Part shown: positions 8,855 to 17,242 of the stretch, piece after piece
How positions within the stretch are numbered: position 1 is the first letter of the stretch
Layout: every line of letters begins with the position of its first letter
Source: Roseovarius aestuarii
GTDB taxonomy: Bacteria > Pseudomonadota > Alphaproteobacteria > Rhodobacterales > Rhodobacteraceae
NCBI GenBank assembly: GCA_027214255.1
Contig: JAPWHL010000014.1
Coordinates: 62,001 to 126,000 of the forward strand
DNA length: 64,000 nucleotides
Direction of reading: 5' to 3'
The notes under the pieces: generated by a model
What the model was told of the DNA's origin: nothing
Database searches by the model: none
Seen by the model: only the letters and a program-made list of their open reading frames with translations
Position numbers and translations under genes: made by a program

Positions 8855-9669
8855 GCAAGACCAGCTATATCAACCGCCCCAATCGACCACTGCAAATCTA
8901 TGCGGTCCTGTTTTTGATCTTTCTCTATGTACCAGTCCTGTTTTTGCCGCTGTTCAGCTTTAACGACTCGATTTATGTGCGCTTCCCGCTCGAAGGGTTC
9001 ACGTGGCGTTGGTACATTGAACTCTGGCATCGCGAACCAGTTTGGAATTCGCTGATGAACAGTGTCAAGGTGGGGGCGGCCACTTCGGTGATCGCAACCG
9101 CGCTGGGCATCTTTGCCGCCAAGGCAATCACACGTTACCGCATGCCGGGACGGGGGCCTATTGTGGGGTTTGTCATGCTGCCACTGGTCGTGCCGGGGAT
9201 CATATTCGGCGTGGCGCTGTTGGTTCTGCTGAGCCGGCTGGGTGTGCCCCTGTCTCTTTATACCGTGGCCATCGGGCATATGATCGTCTGTTTGCCATTT
9301 GCTATCGCCACGCTGATTCCGCGGTTCGAGGGGTTTAACAAATCCATCGAAGAGGCCTCGGCCGATTTGGGCGAAAACGGCTGGTGGACCTTTTGGCGTG
9401 TCACCTTTCCAATCGTGTGGCCGGGGGTGTTGGCCAGCCTTTTGTTGACGTTCACGATCTCGTTTGATGAGTTCATCATGGCCTTTTTCCTCAGCGGCAC
9501 CGAGCCCACGTTGCCGATGTATATCTGGGGTCAGCTTCGGTTTCCCCAACAGTTCCCTTCCGTGTTGGCGCTGTCGTCGCTGATTATCTTTGTTTCCTTC
9601 TTTATCGTTCTGATCGGTCAGTATCTGAACCGGGACGTGCAGGAAACGCTTGTGAAGAAAGATACTTAA
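8851..9669 (+). CDS. ABC transporter permease, PotC-like
   Basis: This 272-residue second inner-membrane permease begins at ATG 8851 inside the ATGA overlap with the preceding gene. Six hydrophobic segments are visible, the first being IYAVLFLIFLYVPVLFLPLF. The EAA loop is IEEASADLGENGWWTFWRVT. It forms the heterodimeric channel with the PotB-like subunit. The ATPase gene begins three bases after its stop. Confidence 0.9.
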   Translation: MSKTSYINRPNRPLQIYAVLFLIFLYVPVLFLPLFSFNDSIYVRFPLEGFTWRWYIELWHREPVWNSLMNSVKVGAATSVIATALGIFAAKAITRYRMPGRGPIVGFVMLPLVVPGIIFGVALLVLLSRLGVPLSLYTVAIGHMIVCLPFAIATLIPRFEGFNKSIEEASADLGENGWWTFWRVTFPIVWPGVLASLLLTFTISFDEFIMAFFLSGTEPTLPMYIWGQLRFPQQFPSVLALSSLIIFVSFFIVLIGQYLNRDVQETLVKKDT

Positions 9670-9672
9670 ACC

Positions 9673-10761
9673 ATGACCAATGACGCCTTTATCTCGGTTC
9701 GTAACGTCAAAAAGATGTTCGGTAGTTTTCAGGCGATCGAAAACATCTCGATCGACATTGCCCATGGCGAGTTCTTTTCGCTGTTGGGCGCATCCGGTTG
9801 TGGCAAGACCACGTTGCTGCGCATGCTGGCGGGGTTTGAAAACCCGACCTCGGGCGAGATTTACATCGACGGTCAGCCCATGTCGGACGTCCCCCCGCAT
9901 GAGCGCCCCGTGAACATCGTGTTTCAGAACTACGCCATTTTTCCACATCTGAATGTGCGCGAAAACATTGCCTATGGCCTTCGCAAGCAAAAGCTGCCCC
10001 GTGCCAAACGCAATGAGATGGTTGACGAGATGTTAGATCTGATCGCGCTGCCGGGTTATGGGGACCGTAAGGCGACGGAGCTGTCGGGAGGGCAACGGCA
10101 ACGCATCGCTTTGGCGCGCGCGTTGATCCTGCGGCCCAAGGTTCTGCTGCTGGATGAACCGCTGGGCGCATTAGACAAACAATTGCGCGAGCAGATGCAG
10201 CTTGAATTGCGAGCCTTGCAGCGCACGATCGGGATTACGTTTGTCTTTGTGACCCACGATCAGGAAGAGGCATTGACCATGTCCGACCGCATTGCCGTGA
10301 TGCAGGGCGGTAAATTGCTGCAATTGGATACGCCGACGGGCCTTTATGAAACGCCGCACAATCGCGAGGTGGCGTCGTTTATCGGAACGATGAACTTTTT
10401 TGACGGGGTCGTCACCGCAGAGTCGGGCAGCGATCTGACAATTGATACAAAGGGCTTGGGGGAAATCGTCGCGCCAAAGCGTCAAACCACCTATGGCGTC
10501 GGTGATGTGGTGCAAGTCGCGATCCGACCTGAAAAGTTGCAGATGGCGGACGCACATGACCCCGAGGCGGCGCATTCGGTGTCAGGATTTTTGCAGAACG
10601 CGGCCTATCTGGGGGAACGCAGCCATTTCTATGTGACGATCGACGGTGTCGAGCGCCCTGTGGCCGTGTCCTCGCAGAATATCAACGGTTCAGGCACCGG
10701 TTTTGATCAACCACGCAAGGTCTGGCTGAATTGGCGCAAGGATGTCGCGGTGGTTCTTTAA
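9673..10761 (+). CDS. ABC transporter ATP-binding protein, PotA-like
   Basis: This 362-residue ATPase energises the polyamine-type importer. Walker A is GASGCGKTT (about 38-46), the signature is LSGGQRQRIALARAL, Walker B is VLLLDEPLGALD and the switch histidine is in VTHDQEEALTM. A C-terminal TOBE-type regulatory region from about residue 280 (VQVAIRPEKL) is typical of PotA/FbpC ATPases. It is the last gene of the four-gene transporter set. A 170-base gap separates it from the TetR gene. Confidence 0.92.
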   Translation: MTNDAFISVRNVKKMFGSFQAIENISIDIAHGEFFSLLGASGCGKTTLLRMLAGFENPTSGEIYIDGQPMSDVPPHERPVNIVFQNYAIFPHLNVRENIAYGLRKQKLPRAKRNEMVDEMLDLIALPGYGDRKATELSGGQRQRIALARALILRPKVLLLDEPLGALDKQLREQMQLELRALQRTIGITFVFVTHDQEEALTMSDRIAVMQGGKLLQLDTPTGLYETPHNREVASFIGTMNFFDGVVTAESGSDLTIDTKGLGEIVAPKRQTTYGVGDVVQVAIRPEKLQMADAHDPEAAHSVSGFLQNAAYLGERSHFYVTIDGVERPVAVSSQNINGSGTGFDQPRKVWLNWRKDVAVVL

Positions 10762-10930
10762 GGTCTGACGCGCGGGCCTTGCTCTTTGGGTGGGCGGTGA
10801 GGGCATCGCTCGCCCGGGCATCCTTGATTGGGACTCTTTCGGGCTTGTCTGTGATTTGGAGGCTGACAGCACTGGGCAAAATGGGCAGGGGCGCTTATAG
10901 CGACCGGTCCAGAATATGAAGGCGAATGGT

Positions 10931-11641
10931 ATGACAAATGTAACGCCTAGCGCGGCCCGAACGAACAAGGCCGCTGGTCGGACCGCTTCCAAAGAGGTGC
11001 GTCGCCAGCAATTGATCGACGCGACCATTGAATCCATTGCCAAATACGGAATCTCAGGCACCACCACGACCACGGTGACGCGGTTTGCCGGGCTGTCCAT
11101 TGGCTTGATCAATTTTCACTTCAAGAACAAGGAAACCTTGTTGGAAGAAACGCTGCGGTATCTTGCGCAGGATCACACAGCGCATTGGAGAAAACGGATC
11201 AAGGCGGCGGGCGACGATCCGGCGGCCCAGTTGCGGGCACAAGGCGAATCGCATTTTCACCCCGATATTTGCTCGCGCAAGAAACTGGCGGTGTGGTTCA
11301 ACTTTTACGGCGAGGCACAGTATCGCGCGGCCTATCGCCGGATCGTCGCCGAAATGGACGATGAACGCTGGGATACCTCGCTGGGACTGTGTGCCAAACT
11401 GATCGAGCAGGGCGGCTATGGCGGGTTGAACGCCAGCGATATCGCCGACACGCTGGAAGGGCTTTATGACGGATTTTGGTTGAATATCATGATCTATCCC
11501 GACGGGTTTTCACGCAAAAAGGCACGTGCACGATTGCTTCAGTATCTGTGCATGGTTTTTCCCCGCCATTTCGATGCGCTCGAAGGCAGTGCCGGGAATG
11601 CGCCATCTGAAACACCGGGTGCGCGCGCCGCACCCATCTGA
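10931..11641 (+). CDS. TetR/AcrR regulator, BetI-like
   Basis: This protein of about 236 residues has an N-terminal TetR helix-turn-helix (RRQQLIDATIESIAKYGISG, then LINFHFKNKETLLEETLRYL). The ligand-binding half resembles BetI, the choline-responsive repressor. ATG 10931 is chosen because GAAGG lies eight bases upstream; ATG 10916 is an alternative. It sits between the PotDBCA-like importer and the flavoprotein genes, all on the same strand. It therefore probably controls one or both, with a quaternary or methylated amine as a plausible effector. A palindrome at 6513-6526 is a candidate target. Confidence 0.87.
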   Translation: MTNVTPSAARTNKAAGRTASKEVRRQQLIDATIESIAKYGISGTTTTTVTRFAGLSIGLINFHFKNKETLLEETLRYLAQDHTAHWRKRIKAAGDDPAAQLRAQGESHFHPDICSRKKLAVWFNFYGEAQYRAAYRRIVAEMDDERWDTSLGLCAKLIEQGGYGGLNASDIADTLEGLYDGFWLNIMIYPDGFSRKKARARLLQYLCMVFPRHFDALEGSAGNAPSETPGARAAPI

Positions 11642-11658
11642 AAAAGGCCCAGCACAAC

Positions 11659-13710
11659 ATGACGCGCGATCCCCGCTTTGATATCCTGTTCGAGCCGGTA
11701 AAAATTGGCCCCGTGACCGCACGCAACCGGTTCTATCAGGTGCCTCATTGCAACGGGATGGGGCGGGCTTATCCGTCGTCTGTCGCACAGATGCGCCGGA
11801 TCAAGGCCGAAGGCGGTTGGGCAGTCATTTGTACCGAAGAGGCTGATCTGCATCCCACCGGCGAAAGCAGCCCCCATAACGAGGGGCGGATATGGGATGA
11901 TGCCGATATTCCGGCATTGGCGCGCTTGACCGACGGCGTGCATGAATTCGGCAGTCTGGCGGGGATTGAGCTGGCCTATCCGGGCATGGCTGCTGCCAAT
12001 CTCTACAGTCGCGAAATCCCGATGGGCCCATCGCACCTGCCGGTGGACAGTGACACTCCGGTGCAGGCACGCGCTATCGACAAGGCCGATATAAAGCAGA
12101 TGCGCAAATGGCATGTTGACGCGGCCCTGCGCGCCCAAAAGGCCGGGTTTGACGTGGTTTACGTCTATGCCGGTCACCAATTGTCGATCCTGATGCATTT
12201 CCTTTCACGGCAACGCAACACCCGCACGGATGAGTATGGCGGCAGCTTGGAAAACCGTGCGCGACTGTTGCGGGAAGTGCTGCAAGACACGCGCGAGGCC
12301 GTGGGCGATAGCTGTGCAGTTGCGCTGCGTTTTGCGGTGGATGAATGCAATGGCATCAACGGGATCGCCTGCGACGCCGAGGGGCGCGATCTGGTCGAGA
12401 TGCTGGCAGAATTGCCGGACCTATGGGATGTCAATGTCTCGGATTGGGACAATGACAGTCAGACGTCACGCTTTTCCGAAGAGGGATTTCAGGACAGCTA
12501 TACCGCTTTTGTAAAGTCGGTCACGACGAAACCTGTGGTCGGTGTCGGGCGCTACACCTCGCCGGACAAAATGGTGTCGCTGATCAAGGGCGGGCATTTG
12601 GATTTCATTGGTGCGGCGCGCCCCTCCATTGCGGACCCGTTCCTTCCGGTTAAGATTGAACAGGGACGGATCGAGGATATTCGCGAATGTATTGGCTGCA
12701 ATATATGCGTGTCGGGCGATCTACAGCAGGTGCCGATGCGCTGTACCCAAAACCCAACAATGGGCGAAGAATGGCGGCGCGGCTGGCACCCCGAGAGGAT
12801 CGCGCCTAAGACTGCGGATGAAAGCGTGCTGATCATCGGCGCGGGCCCTGCCGGGCTGGAAGCGGCGCGCGCCTTGGGGCAACGCGGCTATGATGTGACA
12901 CTGGCGGACCGGGGCGGCCAGGTTGGTGGGCGGCTGACGCGCGAACGCTTGTTGCCAGGCCTGCATGCGTGGGGGCGGGTGGTGGATCACCGCCAGTATC
13001 AGATCAGCCAGATGGCCAACGTGAATGTTTATCTGGACAGCGATATGGACGCTGATGGCGTGAGGGAATTTGGCGCGGACCATGTGGTGATCGCCACAGG
13101 GGCCACGTGGTGTAACAGCGGCGTAGGGCGCAGCATCCGAACCTCCGTTCCGGTGGCGGGGGACATGCCCGTTCTGACGCCGGACGATATCATGGCCGGG
13201 GTCCAGCCGCCCAAGGGCCGTGTGGTGATCTATGATGACGATCACTACTATATGGGTGGTGTCATGGCCGAAAAGCTGCGCGGTGACGGGTATGACGTTA
13301 CGCTGGTGACACCTGCGCCCATAGTATCGCAATGGACAACCAAAACATTGGAGCAGGGGCGCATTCAGGCACGGATGATCGATCTGGGCGTCGAAATCGT
13401 CGCGCTGCACACCTTGGCCAAGATTGACGGCGACTTGACCGTTTTGAATTGCGTTTACAGCGGGGCTGAGCGCCGCGTTTCGTGTGGCTCGGTTCTGATG
13501 GTCACGATGCGTCGCCCCAAAGAGGCGCTGTATTTGGGGTTAGCAGATCAGAACATGCCGTCATTGACGCGCATCGGGGATGCGCTGGCCCCCGGCACTA
13601 TCGCCGCCGCGGTCTGGAGCGGGCATAGATATGCACGCGAGCTGGGCGAAACCTTGCCCGATCCAGTGGCGTTCAAACGGGAGCTGCCCGCATTGTCATC
13701 CCAATTCTAA
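11659..13710 (+). CDS. TMADH-like iron-sulfur flavoprotein, predicted N-demethylase (paralogue 1)
   Basis: This 683-residue enzyme has the trimethylamine dehydrogenase (TMADH) layout: an old-yellow-enzyme-type FMN barrel (about 1-350), a 4Fe-4S motif ECIGCNIC...C, then FAD/ADP-type Rossmann folds (VLIIGAGPAGLEAA). The family includes DgcA (dimethylglycine) and StcD (N-methylproline) demethylases, which remove N-methyl groups oxidatively and pass electrons to ETF or Fe-S partners. In TMADH numbering the cysteine that binds FMN covalently (C30) is kept in QVPHCNGMG, and Y169/H172 are kept in YVYAGH. The TMA-binding Y60 is Glu and W355 is Asp, so trimethylamine is unlikely as substrate. The next gene is a paralogue 20 bases away. 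Confidence 0.85.
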   Translation: MTRDPRFDILFEPVKIGPVTARNRFYQVPHCNGMGRAYPSSVAQMRRIKAEGGWAVICTEEADLHPTGESSPHNEGRIWDDADIPALARLTDGVHEFGSLAGIELAYPGMAAANLYSREIPMGPSHLPVDSDTPVQARAIDKADIKQMRKWHVDAALRAQKAGFDVVYVYAGHQLSILMHFLSRQRNTRTDEYGGSLENRARLLREVLQDTREAVGDSCAVALRFAVDECNGINGIACDAEGRDLVEMLAELPDLWDVNVSDWDNDSQTSRFSEEGFQDSYTAFVKSVTTKPVVGVGRYTSPDKMVSLIKGGHLDFIGAARPSIADPFLPVKIEQGRIEDIRECIGCNICVSGDLQQVPMRCTQNPTMGEEWRRGWHPERIAPKTADESVLIIGAGPAGLEAARALGQRGYDVTLADRGGQVGGRLTRERLLPGLHAWGRVVDHRQYQISQMANVNVYLDSDMDADGVREFGADHVVIATGATWCNSGVGRSIRTSVPVAGDMPVLTPDDIMAGVQPPKGRVVIYDDDHYYMGGVMAEKLRGDGYDVTLVTPAPIVSQWTTKTLEQGRIQARMIDLGVEIVALHTLAKIDGDLTVLNCVYSGAERRVSCGSVLMVTMRRPKEALYLGLADQNMPSLTRIGDALAPGTIAAAVWSGHRYARELGETLPDPVAFKRELPALSSQF

Positions 13711-13730
13711 ACTGCTGATCGGAGATAAAC

Positions 13731-15809
13731 ATGGCGCGCGACCCACGGTATGACATCTTGTTTGAGCCGATCAAGATCGGCCCGGTCACGGCCCCTAACC
13801 GATTTTATCAGGTGCCCCATTGCACCGGAATGGGGCACATGCGCCCGCGCACTTTGGCCGATATGCGCGGAATCAAGGCCGAGGGTGGCTGGGGGGTGGT
13901 CTGTACCGAATACAATTCGATTCACCCCACATCGGATGATCTGCCGCACATCTCGGCGTCGCTCTGGGATGAGCGGGACATTCGCGCCAATGCCCTGATG
14001 ACGGACGCAGTGCATGCCCATGGCGCGCTGGCCGGGGCCGAGCTGTGGTATGGTGGGATGCGCAGTTCAAACGCGATGACACGCGAGGTTCCGATGGATT
14101 TGGACTGTGTGCCGAATTCGGCCGGTTTCCCGTTTCAAACCCGCGCGATGGACAAACAGGACATTCGCAATCTTCGCGCGTGGCATCGGGCGGCGGCGAT
14201 CCGCGCCCAAAAGGCAGGGTTCGATATTGTGTACGTCTATGCGACACACACGTATCTGTTGTCCAATTTCCTGTGCCCGCGCACCAATACACGCAGCGAC
14301 GAATACGGTGGCAATCTGACCAACCGTGTGCGTCTGGTGCGTGAGCTGATCGAGGAGACCAAAGAAACGGTCGGCGATCGTTGCGCTGTCGCCGTGCGTT
14401 TCGCCGCCGATGAACAGATCGGCGAGGATGGCGTGCCTATCCACGGAGAGCGGCGCGATATGTTCGCCATGCTGGCCGATTTGCCCGACCTGTGGGATAT
14501 CAACATTGCCGATTACGGTGTCGAAATGGGCGTCTCGCGCTTTACCAAAGAGGGGTGTTTGGAACCCTACATGGATTACGTCAAATCCTTGACGGCCAAA
14601 CCGGTGGTCACTGTGGGGCGCTTTACCTCGCCTGACACGATGGTTAGCCAGATCAAACGCGGTGTCACCGATTTTATCGGCGCGGCGCGGCCATCAATTG
14701 CCGATCCGTTCCTGCCGACCAAAATCAACGAGGGCCGTCCGGAAGCGATCCGCGAATGTATCGGCTGCAATATCTGCTATTCGGGCGACACATTGGGTGT
14801 GCCGATCCGGTGTACACAAAACCCCACGATGGGCGAAGAGTGGCGCAAGGGCTGGCATCCTGAAAGGATCGCGCCCGCACCCAAGGCTTCGCGTGTGCTG
14901 GTGGTGGGGGCCGGGCCTGCCGGGCTTGAAGCGGCGCTGGCGCTGGGCAATCGGGGGTATCACGTGCTGCTGGCAGAGGCGCGCCGCGACTTGGGCGGTC
15001 GTATCCCGCGTGAGGCCGCATTGCCTGGCATGGCCGAATACATCCGTGTGCGCGATTACCGAGAACAACAGCTTCTCACCATGCCCAATGTCGAAATTTT
15101 CCGCGAAAGCCGTTTGGGTGTCGATGACGTGCTGGCCGTCGAGGCCGATCATGTGGTGCTGGCCACGGGCGCGACATGGCGCAAGGATCGGTTTGATGGT
15201 GCGCGCTATGTCAGTGTCGCGGCCCCCGGCAGTGATCCGGAAATCCTCAGCGCCGACGACATCATGGATGGTATTGTGCCCTCGGGACCGACGCTGGTGT
15301 GTGACGACGATGGCTATTACATGGGCAGTGTGATTGCCGAGCGGGTCAAGGCCGCCGGGCGCGCCGTAACCCTCTGCACAACAAGCGACAGCGTGTCACA
15401 ATGGGCGGCAAAAACATCCGAGCGGTGGCGCATCCGGACGCATCTGATGGGGCTGGGGGTACAGTTGGAGCTGGCGCAGACACTGATACAGTTTGACGGG
15501 CAGGTGGCGACGTTGGCCTGCGCCTATACCGGCGTGGCAAAAAAGGTGGCATGCCGCACGGTTGTGATGGTCAGTCAACGCAGGCCCAACGATCAGCTAT
15601 GGCATGATCTGACAGCCCTTGCCGGAGGGGAACGGTCCACGCTTCCCTTTACTTTGAAACGTATCGCCGACTGTGAGGCCCCCGCGATCATCGCGGCTGC
15701 GGTCTACGCCGGGCACCGCTATGCGCGGGAATTGGACACGGATGTGCCTGCCTTGAGACATGACCGGATTGATGGTGATTTGCCACAATTACATGGGGTG
15801 CAGTTATGA
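13731..15809 (+). CDS. TMADH-like iron-sulfur flavoprotein, predicted N-demethylase (paralogue 2)
   Basis: This 692-residue tandem paralogue of the preceding protein has the same order: FMN barrel, 4Fe-4S motif ECIGCNICYSGD...C, then nucleotide-binding folds (VLVVGAGPAGLEAALAL). The equivalents of TMADH C30 (QVPHCTGMG), Y60 (CTEYNSIHP) and Y169/H172 (YVYATH) are all present; W355 is Asp. It is thus nearer to TMADH than its neighbour but still lacks a complete aromatic bowl for trimethylammonium. A good ribosome binding site (GGAG) precedes ATG 13731. The next gene overlaps it by four bases. The two proteins may act on successive methyl groups or form a hetero-oligomer; that is inference. Confidence 0.85.
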   Translation: MARDPRYDILFEPIKIGPVTAPNRFYQVPHCTGMGHMRPRTLADMRGIKAEGGWGVVCTEYNSIHPTSDDLPHISASLWDERDIRANALMTDAVHAHGALAGAELWYGGMRSSNAMTREVPMDLDCVPNSAGFPFQTRAMDKQDIRNLRAWHRAAAIRAQKAGFDIVYVYATHTYLLSNFLCPRTNTRSDEYGGNLTNRVRLVRELIEETKETVGDRCAVAVRFAADEQIGEDGVPIHGERRDMFAMLADLPDLWDINIADYGVEMGVSRFTKEGCLEPYMDYVKSLTAKPVVTVGRFTSPDTMVSQIKRGVTDFIGAARPSIADPFLPTKINEGRPEAIRECIGCNICYSGDTLGVPIRCTQNPTMGEEWRKGWHPERIAPAPKASRVLVVGAGPAGLEAALALGNRGYHVLLAEARRDLGGRIPREAALPGMAEYIRVRDYREQQLLTMPNVEIFRESRLGVDDVLAVEADHVVLATGATWRKDRFDGARYVSVAAPGSDPEILSADDIMDGIVPSGPTLVCDDDGYYMGSVIAERVKAAGRAVTLCTTSDSVSQWAAKTSERWRIRTHLMGLGVQLELAQTLIQFDGQVATLACAYTGVAKKVACRTVVMVSQRRPNDQLWHDLTALAGGERSTLPFTLKRIADCEAPAIIAAAVYAGHRYARELDTDVPALRHDRIDGDLPQLHGVQL

Positions 15810-16282
15810 GCCAGCCAAGCGCAAAGTATCTTAAAACCCTGACCCGTTACTACGAGGAGGAAATCGAGGGCGAGGCGTATTTTCATGCTCTTGCCGACCG
15901 GCTGAGTGATGCCGACCAATGCCACAAGATGCGCCTGATGGCTGAGGTGGAAACCTTTGCCGCCGCCGCCGTGCGCCCGTTGATTGATAAATACGGATTG
16001 ACCCCAACGCCCGCCGTGCAATTGCATGCAACCGCGCGTCAGGATGCGGGTAAGGATATGCGCGATTGGGCCGCATTGATCAGTGACATGCGCCGGACGT
16101 TTCCGGGCTACATCGCTGAATTTCATGCGCTAGAGGCCATGGCCCCACCCGAGGATATCAATGCGTTAAAAGTCCTGACCAATCACGAATATGCGGCGAT
16201 TGATTTTCTTGAGCGCGAGGCGGTTGGCGATCCAGACAGCACCGAACCGATGCGGCGATATTTGCAATCGGGCACGGTATGA
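15806..16282 (+). CDS. Ferritin-like four-helix protein of unknown function
   Basis: This 158-residue soluble protein is predicted to be almost entirely helical. Acidic and histidine patterns resemble ferritin/rubrerythrin-like bundles: YYEEEIEGEAYFHALADRL near 13-31, AEVETFAAAAV, AEFHALEAM and NHEYAAIDFLERE. These could place carboxylates and histidines for a diiron site, but canonical spacing is not exact and I do not assign chemistry. The start overlaps the flavoprotein stop by four bases, and the next gene overlaps by four more. It is therefore a coupled member of the flavoprotein operon. It may be an accessory or electron-transfer partner, or a scavenger of the formaldehyde or peroxide released by demethylation. 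Confidence 0.6.
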   Translation: MSQPSAKYLKTLTRYYEEEIEGEAYFHALADRLSDADQCHKMRLMAEVETFAAAAVRPLIDKYGLTPTPAVQLHATARQDAGKDMRDWAALISDMRRTFPGYIAEFHALEAMAPPEDINALKVLTNHEYAAIDFLEREAVGDPDSTEPMRRYLQSGTV

Positions 16283-16542
16283 GACGCGCAGGACTTGCCA
16301 TTGCACTGAGTGTAGCCGTCTCTGGTGCGGCCATGATCGGGCGGGCCGACGAAGCGACAGCGCCAGAATCGCTGGAGCCGCCGCTTGCGTTGCCGGGGGG
16401 CGCTTTGCCCGCGATGCCGGAAACGGTCGAAGCGGGCGATGGATGCTCGACATGTGACGCCCGCCAAGCGGCCAAGACCCGGGCGCGCAAGGCCAAACAG
16501 GCCGCTTCGGATCGCAATGACACGGTTGAAGGCGACGACTGA
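16279..16542 (+). CDS. Small exported CxxC protein of unknown function
   Basis: This 87-residue protein has a short basic N-terminus and hydrophobic signal (RRAGLAIALSVAVSGAAM) and a probable cleavage site before ADEATAPES. A proline-rich linker and a CSTC motif near residue 56 follow, then a highly basic helix (RQAAKTRARKAKQAA) and an acidic tail. It overlaps the upstream gene by four bases (ATGA), which supports it as real despite its length. The single CxxC could bind metal or heme-free thiols or undergo redox chemistry; c-type heme would need a following histidine, which is absent. Function unknown. Confidence 0.55.
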   Translation: MRRAGLAIALSVAVSGAAMIGRADEATAPESLEPPLALPGGALPAMPETVEAGDGCSTCDARQAAKTRARKAKQAASDRNDTVEGDD

Positions 16543-16627
16543 GGCTGCATTGTCTGGCCTTCACGCCGCAAGCAGATTACAAGCGCGGCGCATTGAAGCG
16601 ATCCGTTGCCGACCAATGAGGCCCGAC

Positions 16628-17194
16628 ATGACCCGTATCCCGTCCACGCCTTTGGCCGACACATCCAAAGAGCAGGGCATACATTCTTTGATCCCAGCAT
16701 GGATTGATGGCCATCTGACGCCAATCGACAAGCTGGAGGTGCATCGGCGCGGCTTTCGGCACAAGGCGGTATCGGTGTTCATCCTGTGCGGGTCAGACGT
16801 GTTGATCCAGCGCCGGGCACTGGGCAAGTATCATACGCCGGGCCTGTGGGCGAATACATGCTGTACCCATCCCCACTGGGACGAAGCACCCGACACCTGC
16901 GCCGTTCGGCGTCTGCAACAGGAGTTGGGATTGACTGCGCCCAAGCTCATTCATCGCGGGCAGGTCGAATACCGCGCGGATGTCGGCGGTGGCTTGATTG
17001 AATACGAGTTGGTGGATGTCTTTGTCGGGCATGTGTCCACGCGCCCAGAGCTCAAGCTGAACCTGGATGAGGTGATGGATGTGGAATGGGTGTCGCTGGA
17101 TGGATTGCGCACACGTATCCTAGATTCGCCAGAGAAGTTCACGCCGTGGCTGCGCATCTATCTTGCTGAACACGCCACGCGGATTTTTGGATGA
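16628..17194 (+). CDS. idi: Isopentenyl-diphosphate delta-isomerase, type 1
   Basis: This Nudix-fold enzyme of about 188 residues interconverts IPP and DMAPP for isoprenoid (carotenoid, quinone) synthesis. The catalytic cysteine lies in TCCTHPHW, and the Nudix-like helix in AVRRLQQELGL. The conserved HRRGFRHKAVSVF and EYRADVGGGLIEYELVDVF blocks are also present. ATG 16628 has GAGG six bases upstream; ATG 16616 would add four residues, and the longer open frame overlapping the small CxxC gene is not needed. Type 1 Idi is common in Rhodobacteraceae that make photosynthetic or carotenoid pigments, but no such genes are visible here. Confidence 0.9.
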   Translation: MTRIPSTPLADTSKEQGIHSLIPAWIDGHLTPIDKLEVHRRGFRHKAVSVFILCGSDVLIQRRALGKYHTPGLWANTCCTHPHWDEAPDTCAVRRLQQELGLTAPKLIHRGQVEYRADVGGGLIEYELVDVFVGHVSTRPELKLNLDEVMDVEWVSLDGLRTRILDSPEKFTPWLRIYLAEHATRIFG

Positions 17195-17242
17195 TTTGGG
17201 ATTTTCGACAGGCACGATCTTTGGACAGGGTGGTTGGGTAAG

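Noticed and set aside
8722-9990. A 422-codon leftward open frame opposite the second permease and ATPase genes
   Set aside because: It lies antisense to well-supported ABC genes, its translation is rich in Gln, His and Arg with no familiar domain, and it has no start signal. It is a shadow frame of GC-rich coding DNA.
10762-10830. A possible terminator hairpin after the PotA-like gene
   Set aside because: The GGGCG..CGCCC stem needs a bulge and wobbles and has no U-tract, so it is too weak to report as a feature.
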